Assembly: GCA_029243385.1 (NCBI GenBank)
Contig: JAQWSC010000002.1
Span: 62,001 to 126,000, forward strand
DNA length: 64,000 nt
Source of the DNA: Flavobacteriaceae bacterium
GTDB lineage: Bacteria > Bacteroidota > Bacteroidia > Flavobacteriales > Flavobacteriaceae
Direction: 5' to 3'
The translations under genes and the position numbers were made by a program. The notes beneath the pieces were generated by a model, which saw only the letters and a list, made by a program, of their open reading frames with translations, searched no databases and was not told the DNA's origin. Shown piece after piece: positions 35,788 to 45,982 of this stretch; the first letter of the stretch is position 1, and each line of letters starts with the position of its first letter.

Positions 35788-36351
35788 TTACTTTATTATA
35801 AGTTCTATTCTTCTGTTTTTTCTTCGTCCTTCAATAGAGCTGTTGGTGTCTAAGGGCTCTGTTTCTCCTTTAGCGATTGCTATAATTTGATTTTCCTCGA
35901 TTCCTAAATCAATAAAATACTTTTTTAATGTATTGGCTCGTTGTTGACTTACCCAGATATTTACTTCGTCGTCACCTGTACTGTCTGTATGTCCTAAAAT
36001 GTGCAACATTTTATTGGGGTTGTTGGTCAAATGAGCTTGTATTTTTTTGGCGTACGTTCTAAAATCTTCGTCAGGGGTAAAATCGGTCAGGTTAAACCCA
36101 GTATTTATTGTTCTGGGCTCCAATGTATATTGATTGGTTGTCGTGGAATTAGAGAGTGAATCAATAGTTTGAACAACTTTTGTTGAATCAATTACTGCTT
36201 CGTTTGTTTTTGTTTCAGTTGCACTCTGTTTAATGGGAGTAGCAATCTGATGTTGAGCAGCACGATTTTTTTTCACAAAACTTGTGTAAAAATACAATCC
36301 ACCACTAATCCAAATGGTAAGCGATAAAATGGCAGCAATTTTAATTTTCAT
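35788..36351 (-). CDS. OmpA-family peptidoglycan-binding protein
   Basis: A 187-aa protein. A single N-terminal hydrophobic segment (about 5-23) anchors or exports it. A low-complexity linker follows. Residues from about 95 form an OmpA/MotB domain with LGHTDSTGDDEVNIWVSQQRANTLKKYF and a final GRRKNRRIELIIK, which should bind diaminopimelate in peptidoglycan. A TAAATTTG box (minus strand, 36389-36382) lies 30 nt upstream. Confidence 0.85.
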   Translation of the reverse strand: MKIKIAAILSLTIWISGGLYFYTSFVKKNRAAQHQIATPIKQSATETKTNEAVIDSTKVVQTIDSLSNSTTTNQYTLEPRTINTGFNLTDFTPDEDFRTYAKKIQAHLTNNPNKMLHILGHTDSTGDDEVNIWVSQQRANTLKKYFIDLGIEENQIIAIAKGETEPLDTNSSIEGRRKNRRIELIIK

Positions 36352-36527
36352 TTAAAAGTATTTTGTTTTTTGGATTCCCTCCAAATTTACAAAAGATTTT
36401 GTTTAATATAACTAACTTATAATCAATATATTAACTTATTTTTTTATAATTATAACAAAAAAATGATTCCATTTTTAGTGTTTGTTTTTCGAGATAATAA
36501 AAAAAATAATGATATTTGCAGATAATT
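36352..36527. promoter_or_regulatory. Divergent spacer with his promoter candidate
   Basis: An AT-rich stretch. GATATTTG at 36511-36518 is a one-mismatch -7 box 9 nt before the His leader ATG. TAAATTTG on the minus strand at 36389-36382 may serve the OmpA-like gene. Nothing else is visible. Confidence 0.4.
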
Positions 36528-36584
36528 ATGACAAAAACAAACAACCATATCCATCACTCTAGTAGTTTCGCTCAAGCGAGGTGA
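36528..36584 (+). CDS. hisL: His operon leader peptide
   Basis: An 18-codon frame encoding MTKTNNHIHHSSSFAQAR, with His codons at positions 7, 9 and 10 (36546-36557). It lies 84 nt upstream of hisG and directly before a terminator. The segment CTCAAGCG near its stop can pair with the terminator's 5' arm. A ribosome stalled at the His codons would leave that segment free. A short peptide with three His codons in ten, in front of hisG, is hard to explain otherwise. Confidence 0.85.
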   Translation: MTKTNNHIHHSSSFAQAR

Positions 36585-36640
36585 GAGGATATAGTGTACC
36601 ATATTCAGACCCGTTTGAGAATGATCAAGCGGGTTTTTTT
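36571..36640 (+). terminator. His operon attenuator (terminator / antiterminator)
   Basis: Terminator: CCCGTTTGA (36610-36618) pairs with TCAAGCGGG (36625-36633), followed by T7. Antiterminator: CTCAAGCG (36571-36578) pairs with CGTTTGAG (36612-36619), one G-U pair. The two structures share the same strand and exclude each other. The heptamer TCAAGCG occurs in both competing arms. Confidence 0.85.
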
Positions 36641-36668
36641 ATATAAAAACACATGAATTAAATTAATT

Positions 36669-37526
36669 ATGACAACTCTAAACATAGCTATTCAAAAATC
36701 GGGAAGACTGAATGAAGATTCGTTAAAACTTCTAAAATCTTGTGGAATTTCTATTGAAAACGGTAAAGACCAACTCAAAGCTTCTGCACGAAATTTCCCG
36801 ATGAATGTATTCTATCTAAGAAACGGTGACATTCCACAGTATTTAAGAGACGGTGTTATTGATATTGCCATTATTGGCGAAAACCTTTTAGTAGAGAAAG
36901 GACAAGACATTGTAATTGAAGAGCGGCTGGGATTTTCCAAATGCCGTGTTTCTTTAGCGGTTCCAAATCGAATGGAATACAATTCTTTGGAAGATTTAAA
37001 CCATAAAAAAATTGCGACTTCTTATCCCAATACAATTCAATCGTTTTTAAACCAAAAAGGGATTCAATCGGAATTGCACATTATCAACGGTTCGGTAGAA
37101 ATTGCTCCCAACATTGGATTGGCAGACGCTATTTGTGATATTGTTTCGAGTGGAAGCACCCTTTTTAAGAACAATTTAAAGGAGGTGGAAACAATTTTAA
37201 CTTCTGAGGCTGTATTGGCGTCATCGCCCGAAATGACTTCAGAGAAAAAGCAGCTTCTAGACAAACTCTTATTTCGTATTAAATCCGTTCTCAATGCCAA
37301 AAATTCCAAATATATTTTGCTCAATGCTCCCAATGATAAAGTCGAACAAATAGGAAATATTCTCCCTGTTTTAAAAAGCCTTACTGTGTTGCCTTTGGCA
37401 CAAGCGGGTTGGAGTTCCATTCATTCAGTGATTGATGAGCAACGTTTTTGGGAAGTTATTGACGAACTTAAGGCTGCGGGTGCTGAAGATATTTTGGTAT
37501 GTCCTATTGAAAAAATGGTGTTGTAA
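36669..37526 (+). CDS. hisG: ATP phosphoribosyltransferase, long form
   Basis: A 285-aa enzyme for the first step of histidine synthesis. IAIQKSGRLNEDSLKLL at the start, GLADAICDIVSSGSTL near residue 150 for PRPP binding. The C-terminal part (about 215-285) is the ACT-like regulatory domain of the long form, so no HisZ is needed and histidine feedback is expected. It overlaps hisD by one base. Confidence 0.96.
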   Translation: MTTLNIAIQKSGRLNEDSLKLLKSCGISIENGKDQLKASARNFPMNVFYLRNGDIPQYLRDGVIDIAIIGENLLVEKGQDIVIEERLGFSKCRVSLAVPNRMEYNSLEDLNHKKIATSYPNTIQSFLNQKGIQSELHIINGSVEIAPNIGLADAICDIVSSGSTLFKNNLKEVETILTSEAVLASSPEMTSEKKQLLDKLLFRIKSVLNAKNSKYILLNAPNDKVEQIGNILPVLKSLTVLPLAQAGWSSIHSVIDEQRFWEVIDELKAAGAEDILVCPIEKMVL

Positions 37527-38812
37527 TGAAAGTAATTAAATTTCCTTCTCGAAGCGACTGGGCAAAAATACTGGCGAGACCTACACCAACTTTTGAGACC
37601 ATTGAACCATTGGTAGACGAAGTTTTTGATAAGGTCAAATCGCAAGGCGATTCTGCTGTAAGAGATTATACCGCTCAATTTGACGGTTTAAATCTTAATT
37701 CATTTCAAGTCACGCAAGCTGAAATTGATGCAGCAAGTAGCTTCGTAGATAGTGAGCTAAAGAAAGCCATTCAAGTTGCCTATGACAATATATCTCAATT
37801 TCACCAAGCCCAAAAAACAGCTCCTGTTTCTGTAGAAACTCGTCCAGGCGTACAATGTTGGCAAGAAAAACGCCCTATTCAAAAAGTAGGGTTGTACATT
37901 CCGGGTGGAACAGCCCCTTTGTTTTCTACGGTATTGATGTTGGCTATCCCTGCCAAAATAGCAGGTTGTAAAGAAATTGTTCTTTGCTCACCGCCTAATA
38001 ACAAAGGGGAAATAGCATCCGAAATTTTATGGACTGCTCAATTATGCGGTGTCAATCGAATATTCAAAGTAGGAGGTATTCAAGCCATTGCGGCGATGAC
38101 ATTTGGAACACAAACCATTCCAAACGTTTATAAAATATTAGGTCCAGGCAATCAGTTTGTTACGGTTGCCAAGCAAAAAGCTACGCAGTTCAGTGTTGCT
38201 ATTGATATGCCCGCAGGTCCCAGTGAGTTACTTGTGGTAGCTGACGATAGTGCTGTGGCTTCTTACGTTGCTTCTGACCTGCTTTCTCAGGCCGAACACG
38301 GAGCTGACAGCCAAGTGATTTTGGTAACGACTTCTCAAACCCTTTTATTGGAGGTACAGTCCGAAATCCAAAAGCAACTGTCATTGCTTTCGCGAAGTGA
38401 AATTGCTTCTAAGGCTATGCTCAATTCCAAATTGATTTTGGTAGAAAATGAAAACGAAGCCCTTGAATTGATTGACGAATACGGGCCAGAACACTATATC
38501 ATCTGTATGAATAACGAAAAGAAGTTTGTGGATAGTATTCAAAATGCAGGTTCAGTATTTATTGGAAATTACACTCCCGAGAGTGCTGGTGATTACGCAT
38601 CAGGAACCAATCATACACTACCAACAAATGGATATGCAAAGCAGTACAGCGGAGTCAATTTAGACAGCTTTACCAAGGCAATTACTTTTCAGAAAATTTC
38701 AAAAAATGGAATTTTGCAATTAGGAAAAACCATTGAGTTGATGGCTGCTGCTGAAGGACTGGATGCGCACAAAAATGCGGTTTCCATTCGACTAAACGAT
38801 TTAAACAAATAA
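37526..38812 (+). CDS. hisD: Histidinol dehydrogenase
   Basis: A 428-aa NAD- and Zn-dependent enzyme for the last two steps of histidine synthesis. GLYIPGGTAPLFSTVLMLAIPAKIAG, GPGNQFVTVAK, the catalytic SQAEHGADSQVILV, GPEHYI and YASGTNHTLPT are all present. Confidence 0.96.
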   Translation: MKVIKFPSRSDWAKILARPTPTFETIEPLVDEVFDKVKSQGDSAVRDYTAQFDGLNLNSFQVTQAEIDAASSFVDSELKKAIQVAYDNISQFHQAQKTAPVSVETRPGVQCWQEKRPIQKVGLYIPGGTAPLFSTVLMLAIPAKIAGCKEIVLCSPPNNKGEIASEILWTAQLCGVNRIFKVGGIQAIAAMTFGTQTIPNVYKILGPGNQFVTVAKQKATQFSVAIDMPAGPSELLVVADDSAVASYVASDLLSQAEHGADSQVILVTTSQTLLLEVQSEIQKQLSLLSRSEIASKAMLNSKLILVENENEALELIDEYGPEHYIICMNNEKKFVDSIQNAGSVFIGNYTPESAGDYASGTNHTLPTNGYAKQYSGVNLDSFTKAITFQKISKNGILQLGKTIELMAAAEGLDAHKNAVSIRLNDLNK

Positions 38813-38845
38813 ACTCCGATTCCTAAAAAGAAAGGACCACGACCA

Positions 38846-39898
38846 ATGAAAACGAATTTTAATCTTTCCAAATGGGTGCGAACCAATGTTTTGAATCTCA
38901 AGGCATATTCTTCTGCGCGTGACGAATTTTCAGATCCACGCGCTGAAATGACCTTTTTGGACGCCAATGAGAATCCGTTCGATAACGGAATCAATCGCTA
39001 TCCCGATCCGCAACAAAAAGTTCTAAAAGCTGCTTTGGCTTCTTTAAAAGGCGTTGACCCTCAACAAATTTTGTTAGGGAATGGCAGCGATGAAGTCTTG
39101 GATTTGATTTTTAGAGTGTTTTGTGAACCCAATCAAGATGAAGTCATCACACTACCTCCTACCTATGGAATGTACAGCGTTTTGGCAAATACCAATGCCG
39201 TAGCCAACATTGAAGTTCCCTTGACCGAAAATTTTCAACCCAATGTATCGGCAATCTTAAAAAAGGTCACCCCCAAAACCAAAGCACTCCTTTTATGCTC
39301 TCCCAACAACCCTTCAGGAAACTCTTTCGATGCAGACGTACTGCAGGCATTGATTTCTCAATTTCCAGGAATTGTTGTTGTAGATGAAGCCTATATTGAT
39401 TTTTCAAGTCAGCAGAGTTTGTTGACCAACCTCAATGACTTTCCCAATCTGATCGTCACACAAACCTTTTCAAAGGCCTATGGCATGGCTGGAATCCGTT
39501 TGGGAGCTTGTTATGCCAGCATCGATATCATTGCGCTACTCAACCGCATTAAGCCTCCTTATAATATCAACGTGCTTACCCAACAACGCGCCTTGGAAGG
39601 TTTGGCAAACCAACGTCACATTCAAGCTCAAGTCGAAACTCTTTTGCAGGAACGCAATCGAATTCAAAAAGCGTTGGAATCCGTTTCGATTGTTGAGAAA
39701 ATATATCCTTCCGATGCCAATTTTATTTTGGCAAAAGTTGATGATGCTGCCTTGCGTTACCAACAGCTCATTGAAAAAGAAATAGTAACTCGCAATCGCA
39801 GTAATCAATTGCTATGTAATGAGTGTTTGCGTTTTACGGTCGGAACTCCTGAAGAAAATGACCGCCTCATTGAGGCTTTAAATACATTGTCATGTTAA
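38846..39898 (+). CDS. hisC: Histidinol-phosphate aminotransferase
   Basis: A 350-aa fold-type I PLP aminotransferase. [35 protein letters not shown], and the PLP lysine in [16 protein letters not shown] are present. Its 3' end overlaps hisB by 7 nt. Confidence 0.95.
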   Translation: MKTNFNLSKWVRTNVLNLKAYSSARDEFSDPRAEMTFLDANENPFDNGINRYPDPQQKVLKAALASLKGVDPQQILLGNGSDEVLDLIFRVFCEPNQDEVITLPPTYGMYSVLANTNAVANIEVPLTENFQPNVSAILKKVTPKTKALLLCSPNNPSGNSFDADVLQALISQFPGIVVVDEAYIDFSSQQSLLTNLNDFPNLIVTQTFSKAYGMAGIRLGACYASIDIIALLNRIKPPYNINVLTQQRALEGLANQRHIQAQVETLLQERNRIQKALESVSIVEKIYPSDANFILAKVDDAALRYQQLIEKEIVTRNRSNQLLCNECLRFTVGTPEENDRLIEALNTLSC

Positions 39899-41025
39899 AA
39901 AAAGTATTATTTATTGATCGCGATGGAACACTGGCTTTGGAGCCAGAAAACTATCAGCTGGATGATTTTTCAAAATTGTCTTTTTACCCAAAAGTGTTTA
40001 CCTATTTAGGAAAAATCGCCAAAGAACTGGATTTCGAATTGGTTATGGTAACCAATCAAGACGGTTTGGGAACGGATAGCTTTCCGGAAGACACGTTTTG
40101 GCCTGTTCAAAATTTTCTGATTGAATCGTTTCAAAACGAAGGAATTGTTTTTAATGATATTCTCATTGATCGTAGCTTTCCACAGGACAACGCTCCAACT
40201 CGCAAGCCTCGAACAGGAATGATGACAGCTTATTTGGATACTTCTCAATACGATTTGGAAAACTCCTACGTGATTGGAGATCGTGTAACAGATATTGAAT
40301 TGGCCAAAAACATAGGAGCCAAAGGAATTTTTATTGGCAACGATACGACTCTAGGAGCTTCTGAAACATCGGGAGATCCGTTACAGAAAACTACAGTCCT
40401 TTCGACCACCGATTGGGAAGAAATATATACCTTTTTAAAACTCGCCAGTCGCACAGCTACATTAAAGCGCACCACGCACGAAACCGATATTGAAATCGAG
40501 TTGAATTTGGATGGAACAGCCAACAGTCAAATTGATACAGGCATTGCTTTTTTTGACCACATGCTCGATCAATTGGCACGTCACGGACAAATGGATTTAA
40601 ACATCCGTGTTCAAGGTGATTTGGAGGTTGATGAACACCACACCATTGAAGACACTGCCATTGCTTTGGGAGAAACTTTTGCAGCTGCCTTGGGAAACAA
40701 GCTCGGAATTGAACGTTACGGGTTTTGCTTACCCATGGATGATTGTTTGGCACAAGTATCTATTGACTTTGGTGGAAGAAACTGGTTGGTCTGGGAAACA
40801 GAATTTAAACGTGAAATGGTAGGTAAAATGCCTACGGAAATGTTTATGCACTTTTTCAAATCCTTTACAGATGGCGCCAAGGCCAATTTGAATATCAAAG
40901 CCGAAGGCGTCAACGAACACCACAAAATAGAAGCTATTTTTAAGGCCTTTGCCAAAGCCATTAAAGCGGCCGTAAAGCGTGATACCGAAAAAATGATATT
41001 ACCCTCTACCAAAGGAATGTTGTAA
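39892..41025 (+). CDS. hisB: Bifunctional histidinol-phosphatase / imidazoleglycerol-phosphate dehydratase
   Basis: A 377-aa fusion. Residues 1 to about 165 are a HAD phosphatase with nucleophile motif FIDRDGTLA and [17 protein letters not shown]. Residues from about 185 are the dehydratase with [22 protein letters not shown] and the metal motif [10 protein letters not shown]. It performs two separate steps of the pathway. Confidence 0.96.
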   Translation: MLKKVLFIDRDGTLALEPENYQLDDFSKLSFYPKVFTYLGKIAKELDFELVMVTNQDGLGTDSFPEDTFWPVQNFLIESFQNEGIVFNDILIDRSFPQDNAPTRKPRTGMMTAYLDTSQYDLENSYVIGDRVTDIELAKNIGAKGIFIGNDTTLGASETSGDPLQKTTVLSTTDWEEIYTFLKLASRTATLKRTTHETDIEIELNLDGTANSQIDTGIAFFDHMLDQLARHGQMDLNIRVQGDLEVDEHHTIEDTAIALGETFAAALGNKLGIERYGFCLPMDDCLAQVSIDFGGRNWLVWETEFKREMVGKMPTEMFMHFFKSFTDGAKANLNIKAEGVNEHHKIEAIFKAFAKAIKAAVKRDTEKMILPSTKGML

Positions 41026-41027
41026 AG

Positions 41028-41612
41028 ATGAAGACAGTCATTATTGATTACGGAGCAGGAAATATTCAAAGCATTCAGTTTGCCTTTGCTCGATTGGGTA
41101 TAGATGCTGTATTGTCGAGTGATTCAAATGAAATTGTTGCAGCAGATCGTGTGATTTTCCCTGGAGTAGGGGAAGCCAGCAGTGCCATGTCAAAACTCAA
41201 GGATTCAGGCTTAGACGCCTTGATTCCAACGCTCAAACAACCCGTACTGGGAATTTGTTTGGGAATGCAACTGATGTGTAACTACTCCGAAGAAGGCGAT
41301 ACGCAAGGTCTTGGTATTTTTGATGTTGACGTAAAGCGATTCACTTCGGCGGTAAAAGTTCCGCAAATGGGATGGAACGCTTTGACCCAACTAAAATCTT
41401 CGTTTTTTAGTCACACTACTGACAATGCCTATGTGTATTTGGTACACAGTTATTATGCTCCTTTGTGTGATCAAACTGTGGCACAAACCACCTATGAAGT
41501 TGCTTACAGTGCTGCTTTGCAAAAAGACAATTTTACCGGTGTTCAATTTCACCCCGAAAAGAGTGGGGAAGTCGGCGCTCAGTTATTAACTAATTTTTTA
41601 AATCAATCCTAA
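41028..41612 (+). CDS. hisH: Imidazole glycerol phosphate synthase, glutamine amidotransferase subunit
   Basis: A 194-aa class I amidotransferase. Nucleophile Cys in [10 protein letters not shown], and the His-Glu pair in QFHPEKSG. It feeds ammonia to HisF. One base overlaps hisA. Confidence 0.96.
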   Translation: MKTVIIDYGAGNIQSIQFAFARLGIDAVLSSDSNEIVAADRVIFPGVGEASSAMSKLKDSGLDALIPTLKQPVLGICLGMQLMCNYSEEGDTQGLGIFDVDVKRFTSAVKVPQMGWNALTQLKSSFFSHTTDNAYVYLVHSYYAPLCDQTVAQTTYEVAYSAALQKDNFTGVQFHPEKSGEVGAQLLTNFLNQS

Positions 41613-42334
41613 TGAGAATTATTCCCGCCATTGATTTGATAGACGGTCAGTGCGTTCGCTTGTCCAAAGGCGACTACGCCACCAAAAAAATATACAACGA
41701 AAATCCGTTGGAAGTTGCCAAGCAATTTGAAGATCACGGAATTGAATATTTACACTTGGTAGATTTGGACGGAGCCAAGTCCCAACACATAGTCAATCAC
41801 AAAATATTGGAAACACTAGCTACCAAAACCCAATTAAAGATTGATTTTGGCGGTGGTCTTAAAACCGACGATGATTTGCGGATTGCCTTTGAATGCGGAG
41901 CTTCTCAAATTACAGGAGGAAGTATAGCCGTCAAAAACCCAGTTTTGTTTACCCATTGGATCGAACAATACGGATCGGATCGTATTATTTTGGGTGCCGA
42001 TGCACAGCATGAGAAAATAGCTATCAACGGATGGCAGGAAGCTTCTGAGCTCGAACTGATTCCTTTTGTACAGGACTATCAACAAAAAGGCATCCAATAC
42101 GTTATTTGTACCGATATTAGTAAGGACGGAATGCTAGAAGGGCCTTCTTTTGCGTTGTACCAGCGTATGTTAGAAAGCAGTCCAGATTTGAAATTAATTG
42201 CCTCTGGTGGCATAGCATCCTTTGACGAGCTTCCTCGTTTGGCCGAAATGGGCTGTGAGGGCACTATCATTGGAAAAGCCATATACGAAAACAGAATCTC
42301 ATTGAAACAACTCGAACAATACATAGTACAATAA
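41612..42334 (+). CDS. hisA: Phosphoribosylformimino-5-aminoimidazole carboxamide ribotide isomerase
   Basis: A 240-aa TIM barrel. [22 protein letters not shown] with the catalytic Asp near residue 8, [18 protein letters not shown] and [11 protein letters not shown] are typical. Confidence 0.96.
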   Translation: MRIIPAIDLIDGQCVRLSKGDYATKKIYNENPLEVAKQFEDHGIEYLHLVDLDGAKSQHIVNHKILETLATKTQLKIDFGGGLKTDDDLRIAFECGASQITGGSIAVKNPVLFTHWIEQYGSDRIILGADAQHEKIAINGWQEASELELIPFVQDYQQKGIQYVICTDISKDGMLEGPSFALYQRMLESSPDLKLIASGGIASFDELPRLAEMGCEGTIIGKAIYENRISLKQLEQYIVQ

Positions 42335-42335
42335 A

Positions 42336-43091
42336 ATGCTAACTAAACGAATCATACCGTGTTTGGACGTTAAAGATGGGCGTACTGTCAAAGGAGTCAA
42401 TTTTGTCAATCTTCGCGATGCAGGCGACCCAGTGGAGTTGGCAGCAGCCTATGCGCTAAATGGCGCCGATGAGTTGGTTTTTTTGGACATTTCGGCCTCC
42501 GAAGAAAAACGAAAAACCCTTGCCGACATGGTCTATCGTGTGGCCGAGCAAATCAATATACCCTTTACCGTAGGGGGAGGAATTGCATCGGTAGAAGACG
42601 TGGATATATTGCTCAAAAACGGAGCAGACAAGGTCTCTATCAATTCGTCGGCAGTCAAAAATCCCGGTTTGATCAACGAACTCGCTGCCAAATTTGGCAG
42701 TCAGTGCATCGTCGTTGCTATTGACGCCAAGCAAATTGACGGTCAATGGAAAGTGCATTTGGTAGGAGGGAAGGTTCCTACGGACATTGACTTGTTTGAT
42801 TGGGCCAAAGAAGTGGCTCAGCGAGGAGCAGGCGAAATTTTGTTTACATCGATGGATCACGATGGAACCAAAAATGGATTTGCTAACAATGCATTGGCAA
42901 CCATCTCTACGAGCGTCAATATTCCTGTTATTGCGTCGGGCGGAGCTGGGAAAATTCCCCACTTTGTTGACACATTTGTCTCAGGAAAGGCCGATGCCGC
43001 ATTGGCAGCCAGTATTTTTCATTTTAAAGAAATAGAAATTAACGCTTTGAAAAAAGCCTTACATTCGCAACAAATACCGATTCGATTATGA
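42336..43091 (+). CDS. hisF: Imidazole glycerol phosphate synthase, cyclase subunit
   Basis: A 251-aa TIM barrel partner of His[43 protein letters not shown] and [11 protein letters not shown] carry the two catalytic aspartates. It overlaps hisIE by 4 nt. Confidence 0.96.
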   Translation: MLTKRIIPCLDVKDGRTVKGVNFVNLRDAGDPVELAAAYALNGADELVFLDISASEEKRKTLADMVYRVAEQINIPFTVGGGIASVEDVDILLKNGADKVSINSSAVKNPGLINELAAKFGSQCIVVAIDAKQIDGQWKVHLVGGKVPTDIDLFDWAKEVAQRGAGEILFTSMDHDGTKNGFANNALATISTSVNIPVIASGGAGKIPHFVDTFVSGKADAALAASIFHFKEIEINALKKALHSQQIPIRL

Positions 43092-43681
43092 CACCAAATT
43101 TTGATAAAAACCCCGACGGATTGCTACCCGCCATTGTACAAGATGCTACAACACAAAAAGTGTTGATGCTTGGTTATATGAATGCCGATGCTTTGCAAAA
43201 AACCCAAGAATCAGGAAAGGTTACTTTTTACAGTCGCTCTAAAAATCGACTGTGGACCAAAGGCGAAGAGAGCGGTCATTTTTTAATCTGTAAAGACATC
43301 CAACTCGATTGTGACAACGATGCTTTCTTGATTCAAGCCCAGCCGCAAGGGCCTACGTGTCACCAAGGAACGGATACTTGTTGGGGTGAATCCAATACTG
43401 CCAATTACGGTTTTTTATCTGAATTGGAAGCTGTGATAGCCCAGCGAACTACCGAAAAACCTGAAGACAGCTATGTAGCTTCTTTGTTCGAAAAAGGGAT
43501 CAATAAAATTGCTCAAAAAGTAGGCGAGGAAGCTGTTGAAGTCGTTATTGAAGCCAAAGACAATAACGATCAGTTGTTTTTGGATGAATCGGCCGATTTG
43601 CTGTTTCACTATTTGATGCTGTTGCGTGCCAAAGGCTATTCGTTGGACGCTGTTGTTGATGTACTGAAAAAAAGACATTAA
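43088..43681 (+). CDS. hisIE: Bifunctional phosphoribosyl-AMP cyclohydrolase / phosphoribosyl-ATP pyrophosphatase
   Basis: A 197-aa fusion. HisI part: [28 protein letters not shown] and DCDNDAFL with the Zn cysteines. HisE part from about residue 110: [20 protein letters not shown]. It is the last gene of the operon, which therefore holds every enzyme activity of the pathway. Confidence 0.96.
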   Translation: MTPNFDKNPDGLLPAIVQDATTQKVLMLGYMNADALQKTQESGKVTFYSRSKNRLWTKGEESGHFLICKDIQLDCDNDAFLIQAQPQGPTCHQGTDTCWGESNTANYGFLSELEAVIAQRTTEKPEDSYVASLFEKGINKIAQKVGEEAVEVVIEAKDNNDQLFLDESADLLFHYLMLLRAKGYSLDAVVDVLKKRH

Positions 43682-43734
43682 TTTTTTTGTTTCTATGTTT
43701 TTTATAAATTTAGGGCAACCTAAATCTTATCATC

Positions 43735-44550
43735 ATGGAAAATGCAGAAATATGGTTCAACAAAGGTGTGGACTTTGTAGTTGAATTTGGCCCTAAAATA
43801 GTTGGGGCTATCCTTGTTTATATTGTGGGAAACTGGGTGCTGAAAAAAGTAATAAAAGGCACTGATCTCCTCATGCGTAAAAGCAAATACGACCCTACGT
43901 TACACAGGTTTTTATTGAATTTGTTGGGCTGGGTTTTCAAAGCGATTTTACTGATTGTGGTCATTTCCATCCTAGGTATTGACATCACGGCATTTGCTGC
44001 AGTAATTGCCGCTGCTGGATTGGCTATTGGTCTGTCGTTGCAAGGTTCGCTTGGAAACTTTGCGGGTGGAGTCCTCATTATGGTCTTTAAACCCTATAAA
44101 TTGGAGGATTTGATAGAAGCCCAAGGAGTGATTGGACATGTAAAGGAAATTGATATTTTTACAACCAAACTTGTAACTCCTGACAACAAACAAGTAATTA
44201 TCCCAAACGGTGCATTAGCCAACGGCAATATAACCAACTACACATCAGAAGGCAAGATTCGTGTTGATGCTGTGGTGGGTGTGGGTTATGACGAAGACAT
44301 CAAAGCAACCAAAAAGGTATTAATGGATGTGCTTACAAAACATCCCAAGGTTTTGAAACAGCCCGAGCCTTCAGTGAATGTTCATGAACTGGCGGACAGT
44401 TCGGTAAATTTTGCGGTAAGAACCTATTGCAAGCCCGAAGATTATTGGGAGGTGTATTTTGCAACCTACGAACGGGCAAAACTAGCCCTTGACCAAGCCA
44501 ATATTGAAATTCCATATCCACATACTGTGGAAATTCATAAACAGGGGTAA
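43735..44550 (+). CDS. mscS: Small-conductance mechanosensitive channel (MscS family)
   Basis: A 271-aa membrane protein. Three transmembrane helices lie in about residues 15-105, with the pore helix AAAGLAIGLSLQGSLGNFAGGVLIMVFKP. The soluble beta domain has VTPDNKQVIIPNGALANGNITNYT. It releases solutes on hypo-osmotic shock. It is transcribed separately from the his operon in all likelihood; TAAATTTA at 43705-43712 is a one-mismatch -7 box. Confidence 0.93.
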   Translation: MENAEIWFNKGVDFVVEFGPKIVGAILVYIVGNWVLKKVIKGTDLLMRKSKYDPTLHRFLLNLLGWVFKAILLIVVISILGIDITAFAAVIAAAGLAIGLSLQGSLGNFAGGVLIMVFKPYKLEDLIEAQGVIGHVKEIDIFTTKLVTPDNKQVIIPNGALANGNITNYTSEGKIRVDAVVGVGYDEDIKATKKVLMDVLTKHPKVLKQPEPSVNVHELADSSVNFAVRTYCKPEDYWEVYFATYERAKLALDQANIEIPYPHTVEIHKQG

Positions 44551-44703
44551 AAGACAACAAATACTATCAGTATTATAAGCTCTGCTCAGAATAGGATGGT
44601 GATCAAATGGTTCATTGAATTAGCTGTAAGCCAATGGATATAGACCAAAAATAATTTGCAACCAGCACGTACAATTGATTTGAATCGTTTAATTTTGAAA
44701 TCG

Positions 44704-44711
44704 TATCTTTA
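44704..44711 (+). promoter_or_regulatory. Candidate -7 box directly before the DUF2461 gene
   Basis: TATCTTTA (one mismatch) lies 21 nt after TTTG at 44679-44682 and 4 nt before the ATG at 44716. A transcript from here would be nearly leaderless. Confidence 0.4.
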
Positions 44712-44715
44712 AAAC

Positions 44716-45384
44716 ATGCGATTACCTTCTGAAATTTTTTCATTTTTTAGAGCCTTGTCCCAAAACAACAATCGGGAGTGGTTTGCCGAACACAAACCGG
44801 AGTTTAAGGACTTGGAAGCCCAAGTAAAAGGTTTTGGAAATGCACTGTCCGATCGATTGAATATTCACGACAGCATTGATCGGTTCAAGCTGTTTCGGAT
44901 TTATAGGGATGTACGCTTTTCCAAAAACAAAACCCCTTACAAAACCCATTTTGGATTGACCTGGCATCGAACCAAACCGGCGTTGCGAGGTGGGTATTAT
45001 TTGCATTTGGCTCCTAACCATAATTTTTTGGCGTGTGGGTTTTGGGATCCCAATCCGGCTGATTTGCTGCGTATTCGTAAAGAATTTGAATTTGACGCCG
45101 ATGCGTTTCGAAGCCTAATTTCGGCTCCAGACTTTAAAAACCTGTGGGGTTCGCTGGAAGGAAATACATTAAAAACGGCTCCTAGAGGATTTGACAAGCA
45201 CCATCCCGATGTGGATTTGTTGCGTTTTAAACAGTTGATTTTCAGTATTTCTTATACCGATAAGGAAGTAGCAGCTGCGGATTTTATAGAACGGGTTGAT
45301 CATGCCTTGCAAGAGGTGCGTCCGTTTGTGGATTATATGTCTGAAGTCCTGACCACCGATCTTAACGGTGCGTCGCTGTTGTAA
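44716..45384 (+). CDS. DUF2461 family protein
   Basis: A 222-aa protein matching the widespread DUF2461/TIGR02453 family: FFRALSQNNNREWFAEHKPEF, FRIYRDVRFSKNKTPYKTHFG and YYLHLAPN are its hallmark segments. The function is not known. No signal peptide. Its stop is 4 nt from the convergent neighbour's stop. Confidence 0.85.
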   Translation: MRLPSEIFSFFRALSQNNNREWFAEHKPEFKDLEAQVKGFGNALSDRLNIHDSIDRFKLFRIYRDVRFSKNKTPYKTHFGLTWHRTKPALRGGYYLHLAPNHNFLACGFWDPNPADLLRIRKEFEFDADAFRSLISAPDFKNLWGSLEGNTLKTAPRGFDKHHPDVDLLRFKQLIFSISYTDKEVAAADFIERVDHALQEVRPFVDYMSEVLTTDLNGASLL

Positions 45385-45388
45385 GTTT

Positions 45389-45808
45389 TTAAGCAGTTTT
45401 TTCGAGCGTATCGGAAGGAACCAACAGTTGTAACTGATCTTGCAGTCGGGTAATGACCATGTTCATCATGCGTTTGTTGAGTTTGGAAGAATTTTGACAA
45501 TATTCCGTGTACTCCGTTACCGTAAATGCTCCCAAAAGCATGCCTTTGAGTGTGTTTCTAAATTTTTGGTCTTTGTGAATTGCCGTTTCGATGTATTGGA
45601 GTTTTTTTTCGGTTCCCAAATCAAAAAACACGTTTTTGTGCTTGATGGCATAGTTGATAAACGCAGCCAATAACAGCGGGTTTTGCAGTTTGAGTACCGG
45701 ACGCAGGGTTTGGTTTTGAAACCGCTCCTTGGAACGCATGCTGTCAAAGGTTTTGAGCTTTTTTAGTTCGGGACGTATGCGGAGAATGTCGTGGTGACGG
45801 TCGTTCAT
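45389..45808 (-). CDS. Conserved-looking hypothetical protein
   Basis: A 139-aa basic, mostly helical protein without signal peptide or membrane segment. I do not recognise it. TATTTTTA (minus strand, 45831-45824) is a one-mismatch -7 box 15 nt before the ATG, the usual spacing here, which supports that it is a real gene. Confidence 0.6.
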   Translation of the reverse strand: MNDRHHDILRIRPELKKLKTFDSMRSKERFQNQTLRPVLKLQNPLLLAAFINYAIKHKNVFFDLGTEKKLQYIETAIHKDQKFRNTLKGMLLGAFTVTEYTEYCQNSSKLNKRMMNMVITRLQDQLQLLVPSDTLEKTA

Positions 45809-45982
45809 AACTGCTATTTTGTATAAAAATAATAGTTAAAACACCATTCGAAAAGCACTTTTGGAGAATGTTATCAAGAGGTTGTTGACAATGTGGTATT
45901 GTTTTTTAAACAAATCCCAACTTGAAAGAAACTGTGTTATAAACCGAACGAATCTTTGTTGATTTTATAAGTGCTGTGCTGA

